From: Astropecten irregularis
Taxonomy: Eukaryota; Echinodermata; Asteroidea; Paxillosida; Astropectinidae
Assembly: GCA_963971285.1 (NCBI GenBank)
Contig: OZ020248.1
Span: forward strand, 7,936,001-8,000,000
Direction: 5' to 3'
Length of the DNA: 64,000 nucleotides
Positions 9,601 to 23,266 of the stretch are shown here, piece after piece. The notes below the pieces were generated by a model, which saw nothing but the letters and a program-made list of their open reading frames with translations, ran no database searches and was not told the origin of the DNA. A program made the position numbers and the translations under genes. The stretch's first letter is position 1. Each line of letters opens with the position of its first letter.

Positions 9601-12199
9601 TTACTTGGATTTTAGGCCATGAACATGACTTTGGAATTTGGCACAGCCCATATTTCCCTCTAGAGTACATCTGGGGCTACATGTCGTGCAAGTTTCAAGT
9701 CGATTACCTCAGTATTCAGGGAAAAATTTCGAACTCGAGCGTCAAAAAGTGTCTCATAGTCAAAGTGCAGTTTTAATGCGGCCTGCTCGGAGGCCTTCAC
9801 GCATAGCGTGTGGTGCTATACTTGGATTTTCGGCCATGACCATGACTTTGTAATTTGGCACAGCCCATATTTCCCTGTAGAGTTCATCTGGGGATACATG
9901 TCGTGCAAGTTTCAAGTCGATTGCCTCAGTATTCAGGGAGAAATTTCCAACTCTAGCGTCAAAAAGTTTCTCATAGTCTAAGTGCAGTTTTAATGCGGCC
10001 TGCTCGGAGGCCTTCACGCATAGCGTGTGGTGCTATACTTGGATTTTCGGCCATGAACATGACTTTGGAATTTGGCACAGCCCATATTTCCCTGTAGAGT
10101 TCATCTGGGGCTACATGTCGTGCAGGTTTCAAGTCGATTGCCTCAGTATTCAGGGAGAAATTTCCAACTCTTGTGTCAAAAATTGTCTCATAGTCTAAGT
10201 ACAGTTTTAATGCGGCCTGCTCGGAGGCCTTCTCGCATAGCGTGTGGTGCTATACTTGGATTTTCGGCCATGAACATGACTTTGGAATTTGGCACAGCCC
10301 ATATCTCCCTGTAGAGTTCATCTGGGGCTACATGTCGTGCAAGTTTCAAGTCGGTTTCCTCAGTATTCAGGGAGAAATTCCCAACTCTAGCGTCAAAAAG
10401 CGTCTCATAGTCTAAGTGCAGTTTTAATGCGGCCTGATCGGAGGCCTTCTCGCATAGCGTGTGTTGCTTTACTTGGATTTTAGGCCATGAACATGACTTT
10501 GGAATTTGGCACAGCCCATATTTCCCTCTAGAGTACATCTGGGGCTACATGTCGTGCAAGTTTCAAGTCGATTACCTCAGTATTCAGGGAAAAATTTCCA
10601 ACTCGAGCGTCAAAAAGTGTCTCATAGTCAAAGTGCAGTTTTAATGCGGCCTGCTCGGAGGCCTTCACGCATAGCGTGTGGTGCTATACTTGGATTTTCG
10701 GCCATGACCATGACTTTGGAATTTGGCACAGTCCATATTTCCCTGTAGAGTTCATCTGGGGATACATGTCGTGCAAGTTTCAAGTCGATTGCCTCAGTAT
10801 TCAGGGAGAAATTTCCAACTCTAGTGTCAAAAATTGTCTCATAGTCTAAGTACAGTTTTAATGCGGCCTGCTCGGAGGCCTTCACGCATAGCGTGTGGTG
10901 CTATGCTTGGATTTTCGGCCATGAACATGACTTTGGAATTTGGCACAGCCCATATTTCCCTCTAGAGTTCATCTGGGGCTACATATCGTGCACGTTTCAA
11001 GTCGATTGCATCAGTATTCAGGGAAAAATGTCTAACTCTAGCGTCAAAAAGTGTCTCATAGTCTAAGTGCAGTTTTAATGCGGCCTGCTCGGAGGCCTTC
11101 TCGCATAGCATGTGGTGCTATACTTGGATTTTAGGCCATGAACATGACTTTGAAATTTGGCACAGCCCATATTTCCCTCTAGAGTACATCTGGGGCTACA
11201 TGTCGTGCAAGTTTCAAGTCGATTACCTCAGTATTCAGGGAAAAATTTCGAACTCGAGCGTCAAAAAGTGTCTCATAGTCAAAGTGCAGTTTTAATGCGG
11301 CCTGCTCGGAGGCCTTCACGCATAGCGTGTGGTGCTATACTTGGATTTTCGGCCATGAACATGACTTTGGAGTTTGGCACAGCCCATATTTCCCTGTAGA
11401 GTTCATCTGGGGCTACATGTCGTGCAGGTTTCAAGTCGATTGCCTCAGTATTCAGGGAGAAATTTCCAACTCTAGCGTCAAAAAGTGTCTCATAGTCTAA
11501 GTGCAGTTTTAATGCGGCCTGATCAGAGGCCTTCTCGCATAGCGTGTGTTGCTTTACTTGGATTTTAGGCCATGAACATGACTTTGGAATTTGGCACAGC
11601 CCATATTTCCCTCTAGAGTACATCTGGGGCTACATGTCGTGCAAGTTTTAAGTCGATTACCTCAGTATTCAGGGAGAAATTTCCAACTCTAGTGTCAAAA
11701 ATTGTCTCATAGTCTAAGTACAGTTTTAATGCGGCCTGCTCGGAGGCCTTCACGCATAGCGTGTGGTGCTATACTTGGATTTTCGGCCATGAACATGACT
11801 TTGGAATTTGGCACAGCCCATATTTCCCTGTAGAGTTCATCTGGGGATACATGTCGTGCAAGTTTCAAGTCGATTGCCTCAGTATTCAGGGAGAAATTTC
11901 CAACTCTAGCGTCAAAAAGTCACTCATAGTCTAAGTGCAGTTTTAATGCGGCCTGCTCGGCGGCCTTCTCTCATAGCGTCTGGTGCTATACTTGGATTTT
12001 CGGCCATGAACATGTCTTTGTAATTTGGCACAGCCCATATTTCCCTGTAGAGTTCATCTGGGGCTACATGTCGTGCAAGTTTCAAGTCGATTGCCTCAGT
12101 ATTCAGGGAAAAATGTCAAACTCTAGCGTCAAAAAGTGTATCATAGTCTAAGTGCAGTTTTAATGCGGCCTGCTCGGAGGCCTTCACGCATAGCGTGTG
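6640..12199. repeat. Mosaic stretch of satellite monomers
   Basis: About 26 monomers without one regular multimer. It contains an adjacent near-identical pair at 7164-7597. A stretch at about 7.6-8.5 kb has the same order as 48.1-49.0 kb, both with the uncommon 'cggttgcctc' (near 7748 and 48290) and 'tgctacacttgg'. The stretch at about 9.8-10.9 kb repeats the order of 4.6-5.6 kb. A type f then type g pair at about 10.85-11.28 kb starts the multimers of the next region. No gene is seen. Confidence 0.85.
7164..7597. repeat. Adjacent near-identical monomer pair
   Basis: Two neighbouring monomers (7164-7380 and 7381-7597) share the second-half haplotype 'ctctagagtac', 'gattacc', 'ctcgag', 'caaagtg' and both have 'gtgttgcttt' and 'ttttaggcc'; the first has 'gatcgg', the second 'ctcgg'. 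The same pair is found at 41108-41541 and 43800-44233. The pair probably arose by single-monomer slippage and was later copied as part of larger blocks. Confidence 0.8.
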
Positions 12200-14369
12200 G
12201 TGTAATACTTTGATTTTCGGCCATGAACATGACTTTGTAATTTGACACAGCCCATATTTCCCTGTAGAGTTCATCTGGGGCTACATGTCGTGCAAGTTTC
12301 AAGTCGGTTTCCTCAGTATTCAGGGAGAAATTTCCAACTCTAGCGTCAAAAAGTTTCTCATAGTCTAAGTGCAGTTTTAATGCGGCCTGCTCGGAGGCCT
12401 TCACGCATAGCGTGTGGTGCTATACTTGGATTTTCGGCCATGAACATGACTTTGGAATTTGGCACAGCCCATATCTCCCTGTAGAGTTCATCTGGGGCTA
12501 CATGTCGTGCAAGTTTCAAGTCGGTTTCCTCAGTATTCAGGGAGAAATTCCCAACTCTAGCGTCAAAAAGCGTCTCATAGTCTAAGTGCAGTTTTAATGC
12601 GGCCTGCTCGGAGGCCTTCACGCATAGCGTGTGGTGCTATACTTGGATTTTCGGCCATGAACATGACTTTGGAATTTGGCACAGCCCATATTTCCCTGTA
12701 GAGTTCATCTGGGGATACATATCGTGCAAGTTTCAAGTCGATTGCCTCAGTATTCAGGGAGAAATTTCCAACTCTAGCGTCAAAAAGTCACTCATAGTCT
12801 AAGTGCAGTTTTAATGCGGCCTGCTCGGCGGCCTTCTCTCATAGCGTCTGGTGCTATACTTGGATTTTCGGCCATGAACATGTCTTTGTAATTTGGCACA
12901 GCCCATATTTCCCTGTAGAGTTCATCTGGGGCTACATGTCGTGCAAGTTTCAAGTCGATTACCTCAGTATTCAGGGAAAAATTTCGAACTCGAGCGTCAA
13001 AAAGTGTCTCATAGTCAAAGTGCAGTTTTAATGCGGCCTGCTCGGAGGCCTTCACGCATAGCGTGTGGTGCTATACTTGGATTTTCGGCCATGACCATGA
13101 CTTTGGAATTTGGCACAGCCCATATTTCCCTGTAGAGTTCATCTGGGGATACATGTCGTGCAAGTTTCAAGTCGATTGCCTCAGTATTCAGGGAGAAATT
13201 TCCAACTCTAGTGTCAAAAATGGTCTCATAGTCTAAGTACAGTTTTAATGCGGCCTGCTCGGAGGCCTTCACGCATAGCGTGTGGTGCTATACTTGGATT
13301 TTCGGCCATGAACATGACTTTGGAATTTGGCACAGCCCATATTTCCCTCTAGAGTTCATCTGGGGCTACATATCGTGCACGTTTCAAGTCGATTGCATCA
13401 GTATTCAGGGAAAAATGTCTAACTCGAGCGTCAAAAAGTGTCTCATAGTCAAAGTGCAGTTTTAATGCGGCCTGCTCGGAGGCCTTCACGCATAGCGTGT
13501 GGTGCTATACTTGGATTTTCGGCCATGAACATGACTTTGGAGTTTGGCACAGCCCATATTTCCCCGTAGAGTTCATCTGGGGCTACATGTCGTGCAGGTT
13601 TCAAGTCGATTGCCTCAGTATTCAGGGAGAAATTTCCAACTCTAGCGTCAAAAAGTGTCTCATAGTCTAAGTGCAGTTTTAATGCGGCCTGATCAGAGGC
13701 CTTCTCGCATAGCGTGTGTTGCTTTACTTGGATTTTAGGCCATGAATATGACTTTGGAATTTGGCACAGCCCATATTTCCCTCTAGAGTACATCTGGGGC
13801 TACATGTCGTGCAAGTTTTAAGTCGATTACCTCAGTATTCAGGGAGAAATTTCCAACTCTAGTGTCAAAAATTGTCTCATAGTCTAAGTACAGTTTTAAT
13901 GCGGCCTGCTCGGAGGCCTTCACGCATAGCGTGTGGTGCTATACTTGGATTTTCGGCCATGAACATGACTTTGGAATTTGGCACAGCCCATATTTCCCTG
14001 TAGAGTTCATCTGGGGATACATGTCGTGCAAGTTTCAAGTCGATTGCCTCAGTATTCAGGGAGAAATTTCCAACTCTAGCGTCAAAAAGTCACTCATAGT
14101 CTAAGTGCAGTTTTAATGCGGCCTGCTCGGCGGCCTTCTCTCATAGCGTCTGGTGCTATACTTGGATTTTCGGCCATGAACATGTCTTTGTAATTTGGCA
14201 CAGCCCATATTTCCCTGTAGAGTTCATCTGGGGCTACATGTCGTGCAAGTTTCAAGTCGATTGCCTCAGTATTCAGGGAAAAATGTCAAACTCTAGCGTC
14301 AAAAAGTGTATCATAGTCTAAGTGCAGTTTTAATGCGGCCTGCTCGGAGGCCTTCACGCATAGCGTGTG
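12200..14369. repeat. 10-mer multimer (2170 bp)
   Basis: The interval runs from one type a marker 'gtgtaatac' (12200) to the next (14370), exactly ten monomers. It resembles neighbouring 11-mer or longer versions but has a fused f/g monomer at 13240-13456 in place of separate f and g. Private changes include 'ttccccgtag' near 13560, 'gaatatgac' near 13744 and 'catatcgtgcaag' near 12716. Confidence 0.88.
13240..13456. repeat. f/g hybrid monomer
   Basis: The first part is type f: 'ctctagagttc', 'catatcgtgcacg', 'gattgcatc', 'aaatgtct'. From 13426 on it is type g: 'ctcgagcg' and then 'caaagtg'. The crossover lies between 13420 and 13426. In related copies f and g are separate neighbours (about 15.4-15.85, 17.8-18.24 and 21.9-22.36 kb). 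Recombination between them with loss of exactly 217 bp explains the shorter multimer here. Confidence 0.85.
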
Positions 14370-17190
14370 GTGTAATACTTTGATTTTCGGCCATGAACAT
14401 GACTTTGTAATTTGACACAGCCCATATTTCCCTGTAGAGTTCATCTGGGGCTACATGTCGTGCAAGTTTCAAGTCGGTTTCCTCAGTATTCAGGGAGAAA
14501 TTTCCAACTCTAGCGTCAAAAAGTTTCTCATAGTCTAAGTGCAGTTTTAATGCGGCCTGCTCGGAGGCCTTCACGCATAGCGTGTGGTGCTATACTTGGA
14601 TTTTCGGCCATGAACATGACTTTGGAATTTGGCACAGCCCATATCTCCCTGTAGAGTTCATCTGGGGCTACATGTCGTGCAAGTTTCAAGTCGGTTTCCT
14701 CAGTATTCAGGGAGAAATTCCCAACTCTAGCGTCAAAAAGCGTCTCATAGTCTAAGTGCAGTTTTAATGCGGCCTGCTCGGAGGCCTTCACGCATAGCGT
14801 GTGGTGCTATACTTGGATTTTCGGCCATGAACATGACTTTGGAATTTGGCACAGCCCATATTTCCCTGTAGAGTTCATCTGGGGATACATGTCGTGCAAG
14901 TTTCAAGTCGATTGCCTCAGTATTCAGGGAGAAATTTCCAACTCTAGCGTCAAAAAGTCACTCATAGTCTAAGTGCAGTTTTAATGCGGCCTGCTCGGCG
15001 GCCTTCTCTCATAGCGTCTGGTGCTATACTTGGATTTTCGGCCATGAACATGTCTTTGTAATTTGGCACAGCCCATATTTCCCTGTAGAGTTCATCTGGG
15101 GCTACATGTCGTGCAAGTTTCAAGTCGATTACCTCAGTATTCAGGGAAAAATTTCGAACTCGAGCGTCAAAAAGTGTCTCATAGTCAAAGTGCAGTTTTA
15201 ATGCGGCCTGCTCGGAGGCCTTCACGCATAGCGTGTGGTGCTATACTTGGATTTTCGGCCATGACCATGACTTTGGAATTTGGCACAGCCCATATTTCCC
15301 TGTAGAGTTCATCTGGGGATACATGTCGTGCAAGTTTCAAGTCGATTGCCTCAGTATTCAGGGAGAAATTTCCAACTCTAGTGTCAAAAATTGTCTCATA
15401 GTCTAAGTACAGTTTTAATGCGGCCTGCTCGGAGGCCTTCACGCATAGCGTGTGGTGCTATACTTGGATTTTCGGCCATGAACATGACTTTGGAATTTGG
15501 CACAGCCCATATTTCCCTCTAGAGTTCATCTGGGGCTACATATCGTGCACGTTTCAAGTCGATTGCATCAGTATTCAGGGAAAAATGTCTAACTCTAGCG
15601 TCAAAAAGTGTCTCATAGTCTAAGTGCAGTTTTAATGCGGCCTGCTCGGAGGCCTTCTCGCATAGCATGTGGTGCTATACTTGGATTTTAGGCCATGAAC
15701 ATGACTTTGAAATTTGGCACAGCCCATATTTCCCTCTAGAGTACATCTGGGGCTACATGTCGTGCAAGTTTCAAGTCGATTACCTCAGTATTCAGGGAAA
15801 AATTTCGAACTCGAGCGTCAAAAAGTGTCTCATAGTCAAAGTGCAGTTTTAATGCGGCCTGCTCGGAGGCCTTCACGCATAGCGTGTGGTGCTATACTTG
15901 GATTTTCGGCCATGAACATGACTTTGGAATTTGGCACAGCCCATATTTCCCTGTAGAGTTCATCTGGGGCTACATGTCGTGCAGGTTTCAAGTCGATTGC
16001 CTCAGTATTCAGGGAGAAATTTCCAACTCTAGCGTCAAAAAGTGTCTCATAGTCTAAGTGCAGTTTTAATGCGGCCTGATCGGAGGCCTTCTCGCATAGC
16101 GTGTGTTGCTTTACTTGGATTTTAGGCCATGAACTTGACTTTGGAATTTGGCACAGCCCATATTTACCTCTAGAGTACATCTGGGGCTACATGTCGTGCA
16201 AGTTTCAAGTCGATTACCTCAGTATTCAGGGAAAAATTTCCAACTCTAGTGTCAAAAATTGTCTCATAGTCTAAGTACAGTTTTAATGCGGCCTGCTCGG
16301 AGGCCTTCACGCATAGCGTGTGGTGCTATACTTGGATTTTCGGCCATGAACATGACTTTGGAATTTGGCACAGCCCATATTTCCCTGTAGAGTTCATCTG
16401 GGGCTACATGTCGTGCAGGTTTCAAGTCGATTGCCTCAGTATTCAGGGAGAAATTTCCAACTCTAGCGTCAAAAAGTGTCTCATAGTCTAAGTGCAGTTT
16501 TAATGCGGCCTGATCAGAGGCCTTCTCGCATAGCGTGTGTTGCTTTACTTGGATTTTAGGCCATGAACATGACTTTGGAATTTGGCACAGCCCATATTTC
16601 CCTCTAGAGTACATCTGGGGCTACATGTCGTGCAAGTTTTAAGTCGATTACCTCAGTATTCAGGGAGAAATTTCCAACTCTAGTGTCAAAAATTGTCTCA
16701 TAGTCTAAGTACAGTTTTAATGCGGCCTGCTCGGAGGCCTTCACGCATAGCGTGTGGTGCTATACTTGGATTTTCGGCCATGAACATGACTTTGGAATTT
16801 GGCACAGCCCATATTTCCCTGTAGAGTTCATCTGGGGATACATGTCGTGCAAGTTTCAAGTCGATTGCCTCAGTATTCAGGGAGAAATTTCCAACTCTAG
16901 CGTCAAAAAGTCACTCATAGTCTAAGTGCAGTTTTAATGCGGCCTGCTCGGCGGCCTTCTCTCATAGCGTCTGGTGCTATACTTGGATTTTCGGCCATGA
17001 ACATGTCTTTGTAATTTGGCACAGCCCATATTTCCCTGTAGAGTTCATCTGGGGCTACATGTCGTGCAAGTTTCAAGTCGATTGCCTCAGTATTCAGGGA
17101 AAAATGTCAAACTCTAGCGTCAAAAAGTGTATCATAGTCTAAGTGCAGTTTTAATGCGGCCTGCTCGGAGGCCTTCACGCATAGCGTGTG
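14370..17190. repeat. 13-mer version of the multimer (2821 bp)
   Basis: Type a marker to type a marker, thirteen monomers. Relative to the preceding 10-mer it keeps f and g separate (one more monomer) and has the pair type i plus 'gatc' monomer twice: 'gatcgg' near 16079 and 'gatcagagg' at 16512. Together these account for the three additional monomers. Confidence 0.82.
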
Positions 17191-20100
17191 GTGTAATACT
17201 TTGATTTTCGGCCATGAACATGACTTTGTAATTTGACACAGCCCATATTTCCCTGTATAGTTCATCTGGGGCTACATGTCGTGCAAGTTTCAAGTCGGTT
17301 TCTTCAGTATTCAGGGAGAAATTTCCAACTCTAGCGTCAAAAAGTCACTCATAGTCTAAGTGCAGTTTTAATGCGGCCTGCTCGGCGGCCTTCTCTCATA
17401 GCGTCTGGTGCTATACTTGGATTTTCGGCCATGAACATGTCTTTGTAATTTGGCACAGCCCATATTTCCCTGTAGAGTTCATCTGGGGCTACATGTCGTG
17501 CAAGTTTCAAGTCGATTACCTCAGTATTCAGGGAAAAATTTCGAACTCGAGCGTCAAAAAGTGTCTCATAGTCAAAGTGCAGTTTTAATGCGGCCTGCTC
17601 GGAGGCCTTCACGCATAGCGTGTGGTGCTATACTTGGATTTTCGGCCATGACCATGACTTTGGAATTTGGCACAGCCCATATTTCCCTGTAGAGTTCATC
17701 TGGGGATACATGTCGTGCAAGTTTCAAGTCGATTGCCTCAGTATTCAGGGAGAAATTTCCAACTCTAGTGTCAAAAATTGTGTCATAGTCTAAGTACAGT
17801 TTTAATGCGGCCTGCTCGGAGGCCTTCACGCATAGCGTGTGGTGCTATACTTGGATTTTCGGCCATGAACATGACTTTGGAATTTGGCACAGCCCATATT
17901 TCCCTCTAGAGTTCATCTGGGGCTACATATCGTGCACGTTTCAAGTCGATTGCATCAGTATTCAGGGAAAAATGTCTAACTCTAGCGTCAAAAAGTGTCT
18001 CATAGTCTAAGTGCAGTTTTAATGCGGCCTGCTCGGAGGCCTTCTCGCATAGCATGTGGTGCTATACTTGGATTTTAGGCCATGAACATGACTTTGAAAT
18101 TTGGCACAGCCCATATTTCCCTCTAGAGTACATCTGGGGCTACATGTCGTGCAAGTTTCAAGTCGATTACCTCAGTATTCAGGGAAAAATTTCGAACTCG
18201 AGCGTCAAAAAGTGTCTCATAGTCAAAGTGCAGTTTTAATGCGGCCTGCTCGGAGGCCTTCACGCATAGCGTGTGGTGCTATACTTGGATTTTCGGCCAT
18301 GAACATGACTTTGGAATTTGGCACAGCCCATATTTCCCTGTAGAGTTCATCTGGGGCTACATATCGTGCACGTTTCAAGTCGATTGCATCAGTATTCAGG
18401 GAAAAATGTCTAACTCTAGCGTCAAAAAGTGTCTCATAGTCTAAGTGCAGTTTTAATGCGGCCTGCTCGGAGGCCTTCTCGCATAGCATGTGGTGCTATA
18501 CTTGGATTTTAGGCCATGAACATGACTTTGAAATTTGGCACAGCCCATATTTCCCTCTAGAGTACATCTGGGGCTACATGTCGTGCAAGTTTCAAGTCGA
18601 TTACCTCAGTATTCAGGGAAAGATTTCGAACTCGAGCGTCAAAAAGTGTCTCATAGTCAAAGTGCAGTTTTAATGCGGCCTGCTCGGAGGCCTTCACGCA
18701 TAGCGTGTGGTGCTATACTTGGATTTTCGGCCATGAACATGACTTTGGAATTTGGCACAGCCCATATTTCCCTGTAGAATTCATCTGGGGCTACATGTCG
18801 TGCAGGTTTCAAGTCGATTGCCTCAGTATTCAGGGAGAAATTTCCAACTCTAGCGTCAAAAAGTGTCTCATAGTCTAAGTGCAGTTTTAATGCGGCCTGA
18901 TCGGAGGCCTTCTCGCATAGCGTGTGTTGCTTTACTTGGATTTTAGGCCATGAACATGACTTTGGAATTTGGCACAGCCCATATTTCCCTCTAGAGTACA
19001 TCTGGGGCTACATGTCGTGCAAGTTTCAAGTCGATTACCTCAGTATTCAGGGAAAAATTTCCAACTCTAGTGTCAAAAATTGTCTCATAGTCTAAGTACA
19101 GTTTTAATGCGGCCTGCTCGGAGGCCTTCACGCATAGCGTGTGGTGCTATACTTGGATTTTCGGCCATGAACATGACTTTGGAATTTGGCACAGCCCATA
19201 TTTCCCTGTAGAGTTCATCTGGGGCTACATATCGTGCACGTTTCAAGTCGATTGCATCAGTATTCAGGGAAAAATGTCTAACTCTAGCGTCAAAAAGTGT
19301 CTCATAGTCTAAGTGCAGTTTTAATGCGGCCTGCTCGGAGGCCTTCTCGCATAGCATGTGGTGCTATACTTGGATTTTAGGCCATGAACATGACTTTGAA
19401 ATTTGGCACAGCCCATATTTCCCTCTAGAGTACATCTGGGGCTACATGTCGTGCAAGTTTCAAGTCGATTACCTCAGTATTCAGGGAAAGATTTCGAACT
19501 CGAGCGTCAAAAAGTGTCTCATAGTCAAAGTGCAGTTTTAATGCGGCCTGCTCGGAGGCCTTCACGCATAGCGTGTGGTGCTATACTTGGATTTTCGGCC
19601 ATGAACATGACTTTGGAATTTGGCACAGCCCATATTTCCCTGTAGAGTTCATCTGGGGCTACATGTCGTGCAGGTTTCAAGTCGATTGCCTTAGTATTCA
19701 GGGAGAAATTTCCAACTCTAGCGTCAAAAAGTGTCTCATAGTCTAAGTGCAGTTTTAATGCGGCCTGATCGGAGGCCTTCTCGCATAGCGTGTGTTGCTT
19801 TACTTGGATTTTAGGCCATGAACATGACTTTGGAATTTGGCACAGCCCATATTTCCCGCTAGAGTACATCTGGGGCTACATGTCGTGCAAGTTTCAAGTC
19901 GATTACCTCAGTATTCAGAGAAAAATTTCCAACTCTAGTGTCAAAAATTGTCTCATAGTCTAAGTACAGTTTTAATGCGGCCTGCTCGGAGGCCTTCACG
20001 CATAGCGTGTGGTGCTATACTTGGATTTTCGGCCATGAACATGACTTTGGAATTTGGCACAGCCCATATTTCCCTGTAGAGTTCATCTGGGGCTACATGT

Positions 20101-20879
20101 CGTGCAGGTCTCAAGTCGATTGCCTCAGTATTCAGGGAGAAATTTCCAACTCTAGCGTCAAAAAGTGTCTCATAGTCTAAGTGCAGTTTTAATGCGGCCT
20201 GATCAGAGGCCTTCTCGCATAGCGTGTGTTGCTTTACTTGGATTTTAGGCCATGAACATGACTTTGGAATTTGGCACAGCCCATATTTCCCTCTAGAGTA
20301 CATCTGGGGCTACATGTCGTGCAAGTTTTAAGTCGATTACCTCAGTATTCAGGGAGAAATTTCCAACTCTAGTGTCAAAAATTGTCTCATAGTCTAAGTA
20401 CAGTTTTAATGCGGCCTGCTCGGAGGCCTTCACGCATAGCGTGTGGTGCTATACTTGGATTTTCGGCCATGAACATGACTTTGGAATTTGGCACAGCCCA
20501 TATTTCCCTGTAGAGTTCATCTGGGGATACATGTCGTGCAAGTTTCAAGTCGATTGCCTCAGTATTCAGGGAGAAATTTCCAACTCTAGCGTCAAAAAGT
20601 CACTCATAGTCTAAGTGCAGTTTTAATGCGGCCTGCTCGGCGGCCTTCTCTCATAGCGTCTGGTGCTATACTTGGATTTTCGGCCATGAACATGTCTTTG
20701 TAATTTGGCACAGCCCATATTTCCCTGTAGAGTTCATCTGGGGCTACATGTCGTGCAAGTTTCAAGTCGATTGCCTCAGTATTCAGGGAAAAATGTCAAA
20801 CTCTAGCGTCAAAAAGTGTATCATAGTCTAAGTGCAGTTTTAATGCGGCCTGCTCGGAGGCCTTCACGCATAGCGTGTG
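17191..20879. repeat. 17-mer version with internal tetramer duplication (3689 bp)
   Basis: Type a marker to type a marker, seventeen monomers. It contains a tetramer (868 bp) duplicated around 18.2-20.0 kb. The hybrid 'gtagagttc' followed by 'catatcgtgcacg' occurs near 18337 and again 868 bp later, and 'gggaaagatttcg' occurs near 18617 and 19485. The 'gatcagagg' monomer is at 20201. The lengthening relative to an 11-mer is six monomers (two plus four). Confidence 0.82.
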
Positions 20880-23266
20880 GTGTAATACTTTGATTTTCGG
20901 CCATGAACATGACTTTGTAATTTGACACAGCCCATATTTCCCTGTAGAGTTCATCTGGGGCTACATGTCGTGCAAGTTTCAAGTCGGTTTCTTCAGTATT
21001 CAGGGAGAAATTTCCAACTCTAGCGTCAAAAAGTTTCTCATAGTCTAAGTACAGTTTTAATGCGGCCTGCTCGGAGGCCTTCACGCATAGCGTGTGGTGC
21101 TATACTTGGATTTTCGGCCATGAACATGACTTTGGAATTTGGCACAGCCCATATTTCCCTGTAGAGTTCATCTGGGGCTACATGTCGTGCAAGTTTCAAG
21201 TCGGTTTCCTCAGTATTCAGGGAGAAATTCCCAACTCTAGCGTCAAAAAGCGTCTCATAGTCTAAGTGCAGTTTTAATGCGGCCTGCTCGGAGGCCTTCA
21301 CGCATAGCGTGTGGTGCTATACTTGGATTTTCGGCCATGAACATGACTTTGGAATTTGGCACAGCCCATATTTCCCTGTAGAGTTCATCTGGGGATACAT
21401 GTCGTGCAAGTTTCAAGTCGATTGCCTCAGTATTCAGGGAGAAATTTCCAACTCTAGCGTCAAAAAGTCACTCATAGTCTAAGTGCAGTTTTAATGCGGC
21501 CTGCTCGGCGGCCTTCTCTCATAGCGTCTGGTGCTATACTTGGATTTTCGGCCATGAACATGTCTTTGTAATTTGGCACAGCCCATATTTCCCTGTAGAG
21601 TTCATCTGGGGCTACATGTCGTGCAAGTTTCAAGTCGATTACCTCAGTATTCAGGGAAAAATTTCGAACTCGAGCGTCAAAAAGTGTCTCATAGTCAAAG
21701 TGCAGTTTTAATGCGGCCTGCTCGGAGGCCTTCACGCATAGCGTGTGGTGCTATACTTGGATTTTCGGCCATGACCATGACTTTGGAATTTGGCACAGCC
21801 CATATTTCCCTGTAGAGTTCATCTGGGGATACATGTCGTGCAAGTTTCAAGTCGATTGCCTCAGTATTCAGGGAGAAATTTCCAACTCTAGTGTCAAAAA
21901 TTGTCTCATAGTCTAAGTACAGTTTTAATGCGGCCTGCTCGGAGGCCTTCACGCATAGCGTGTGGTGCTATACTTGGATTTTCGGCCATGAACATGACTT
22001 TGGAATTTGGCACAGCCCATATTTCCCTCTAGAGTTCATCTGGGGCTACATATCGTGCACGTTTCAAGTCGATTGCATCAGTAATCAGGGAAAAATGTCT
22101 AACTCTAGCGTCAAAAAGTGTCTCATAGTCTAAGTGCAGTTTTAATGCGGCCTGCTCGGAGGCCTTCTCGCATAGCATGTGGTGCTATACTTGGATTTTA
22201 GGCCATGAACATGACTTTGAAATTTGGCACAGCCCATATTTCCCTCTAGAGTACATCTGGGGCTACATGTCGTGCAAGTTTCAAGTCGATTACCTCAGTA
22301 TTCAGGGAAAGATTTCGAACTCGAGCGTCAAAAAGTGTCTCATAGTCAAAGTGCAGTTTTAATGCGGCCTGCTCGGAGGCCTTCACGCATAGCGTGTGGT
22401 GCTATACTTGGATTTTCGGCCATGAACATGACTTTGGAATTTGGCACAGCCCATATTTCCCTGTAGAGTTCATCTGGGGCTACATGTCGTGCAGGTTTCA
22501 AGTCGATTGCCTCAGTATTCAGGGAGAAATTTCCAACTCTAGCGTCAAAAAGTGTCTCATAGTCTAAGTGCAGTTTTAAAGCGGCCTGATCGGAGGCCTT
22601 CTCGCATAGCGTGTGTTGCTTTACTTGGATTTTAGGCCATGAACATGACTTTGGAATTTGGCACAGCCCATATTTCCCTCTAGAGTACATCTGGGGCTAC
22701 ATGTCGTGCAAGTTTCAAGTCGATTACCTCAGTATTCAGGGAAAAATTTCCAACTCTAGTGTCAAAAATTGTCTCATAGTCTAAGTACAGTTTTAATGCG
22801 GCCAGATCGGAGGCCTTCTCGCATAGCGTGTGTTGCTTTACTTGGATTTTAGGCCATGAACATGACTTTCGAATTTGGCACAGCCCATATTTCCCTGTAG
22901 AGTACATCTGGGGATACATGTCGTGCAAGTTTCAAGTCGATTGCCTCAGTATTCAGGGAGAAATTTCCAACTCTAGCGTCAAAAAGTCACTCATAGTCTA
23001 AGTGCAGTTTTAATGCGGCCTGCTCGGCGGCCTTCTCTCATAGCGTCTGGTGCTATACTTGGATTTTCGGCCATGAACATGTCTTTGTAATTTGGCACAG
23101 CCCATATTTCCCTGTAGAGTTCATCTGGGGCTACATGTCGTGCAAGTTTCAAGTCGATTGCCTCAGTATTCAGGGAAAAATATCAAACTCTAGCGTCAAA
23201 AAGTGTCTCATAGTCTAAGTGCAGTTTTAATGCGGCCTGCTCGGAGGCCTTCACGCATAGCGTGTG
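20880..23266. repeat. 11-mer version of the multimer (2387 bp)
   Basis: Type a marker at 20880 to type a marker at 23267, eleven monomers, with separate type f (about 21.9-22.1 kb) and type g (about 22.1-22.35 kb). The rare 'gggaaagatttcg' near 22307 links it to the preceding tetramer copies. Private changes include 'cagtaatcagg' near 22080 and 'gcggccagatcgg' near 22799. Confidence 0.85.
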
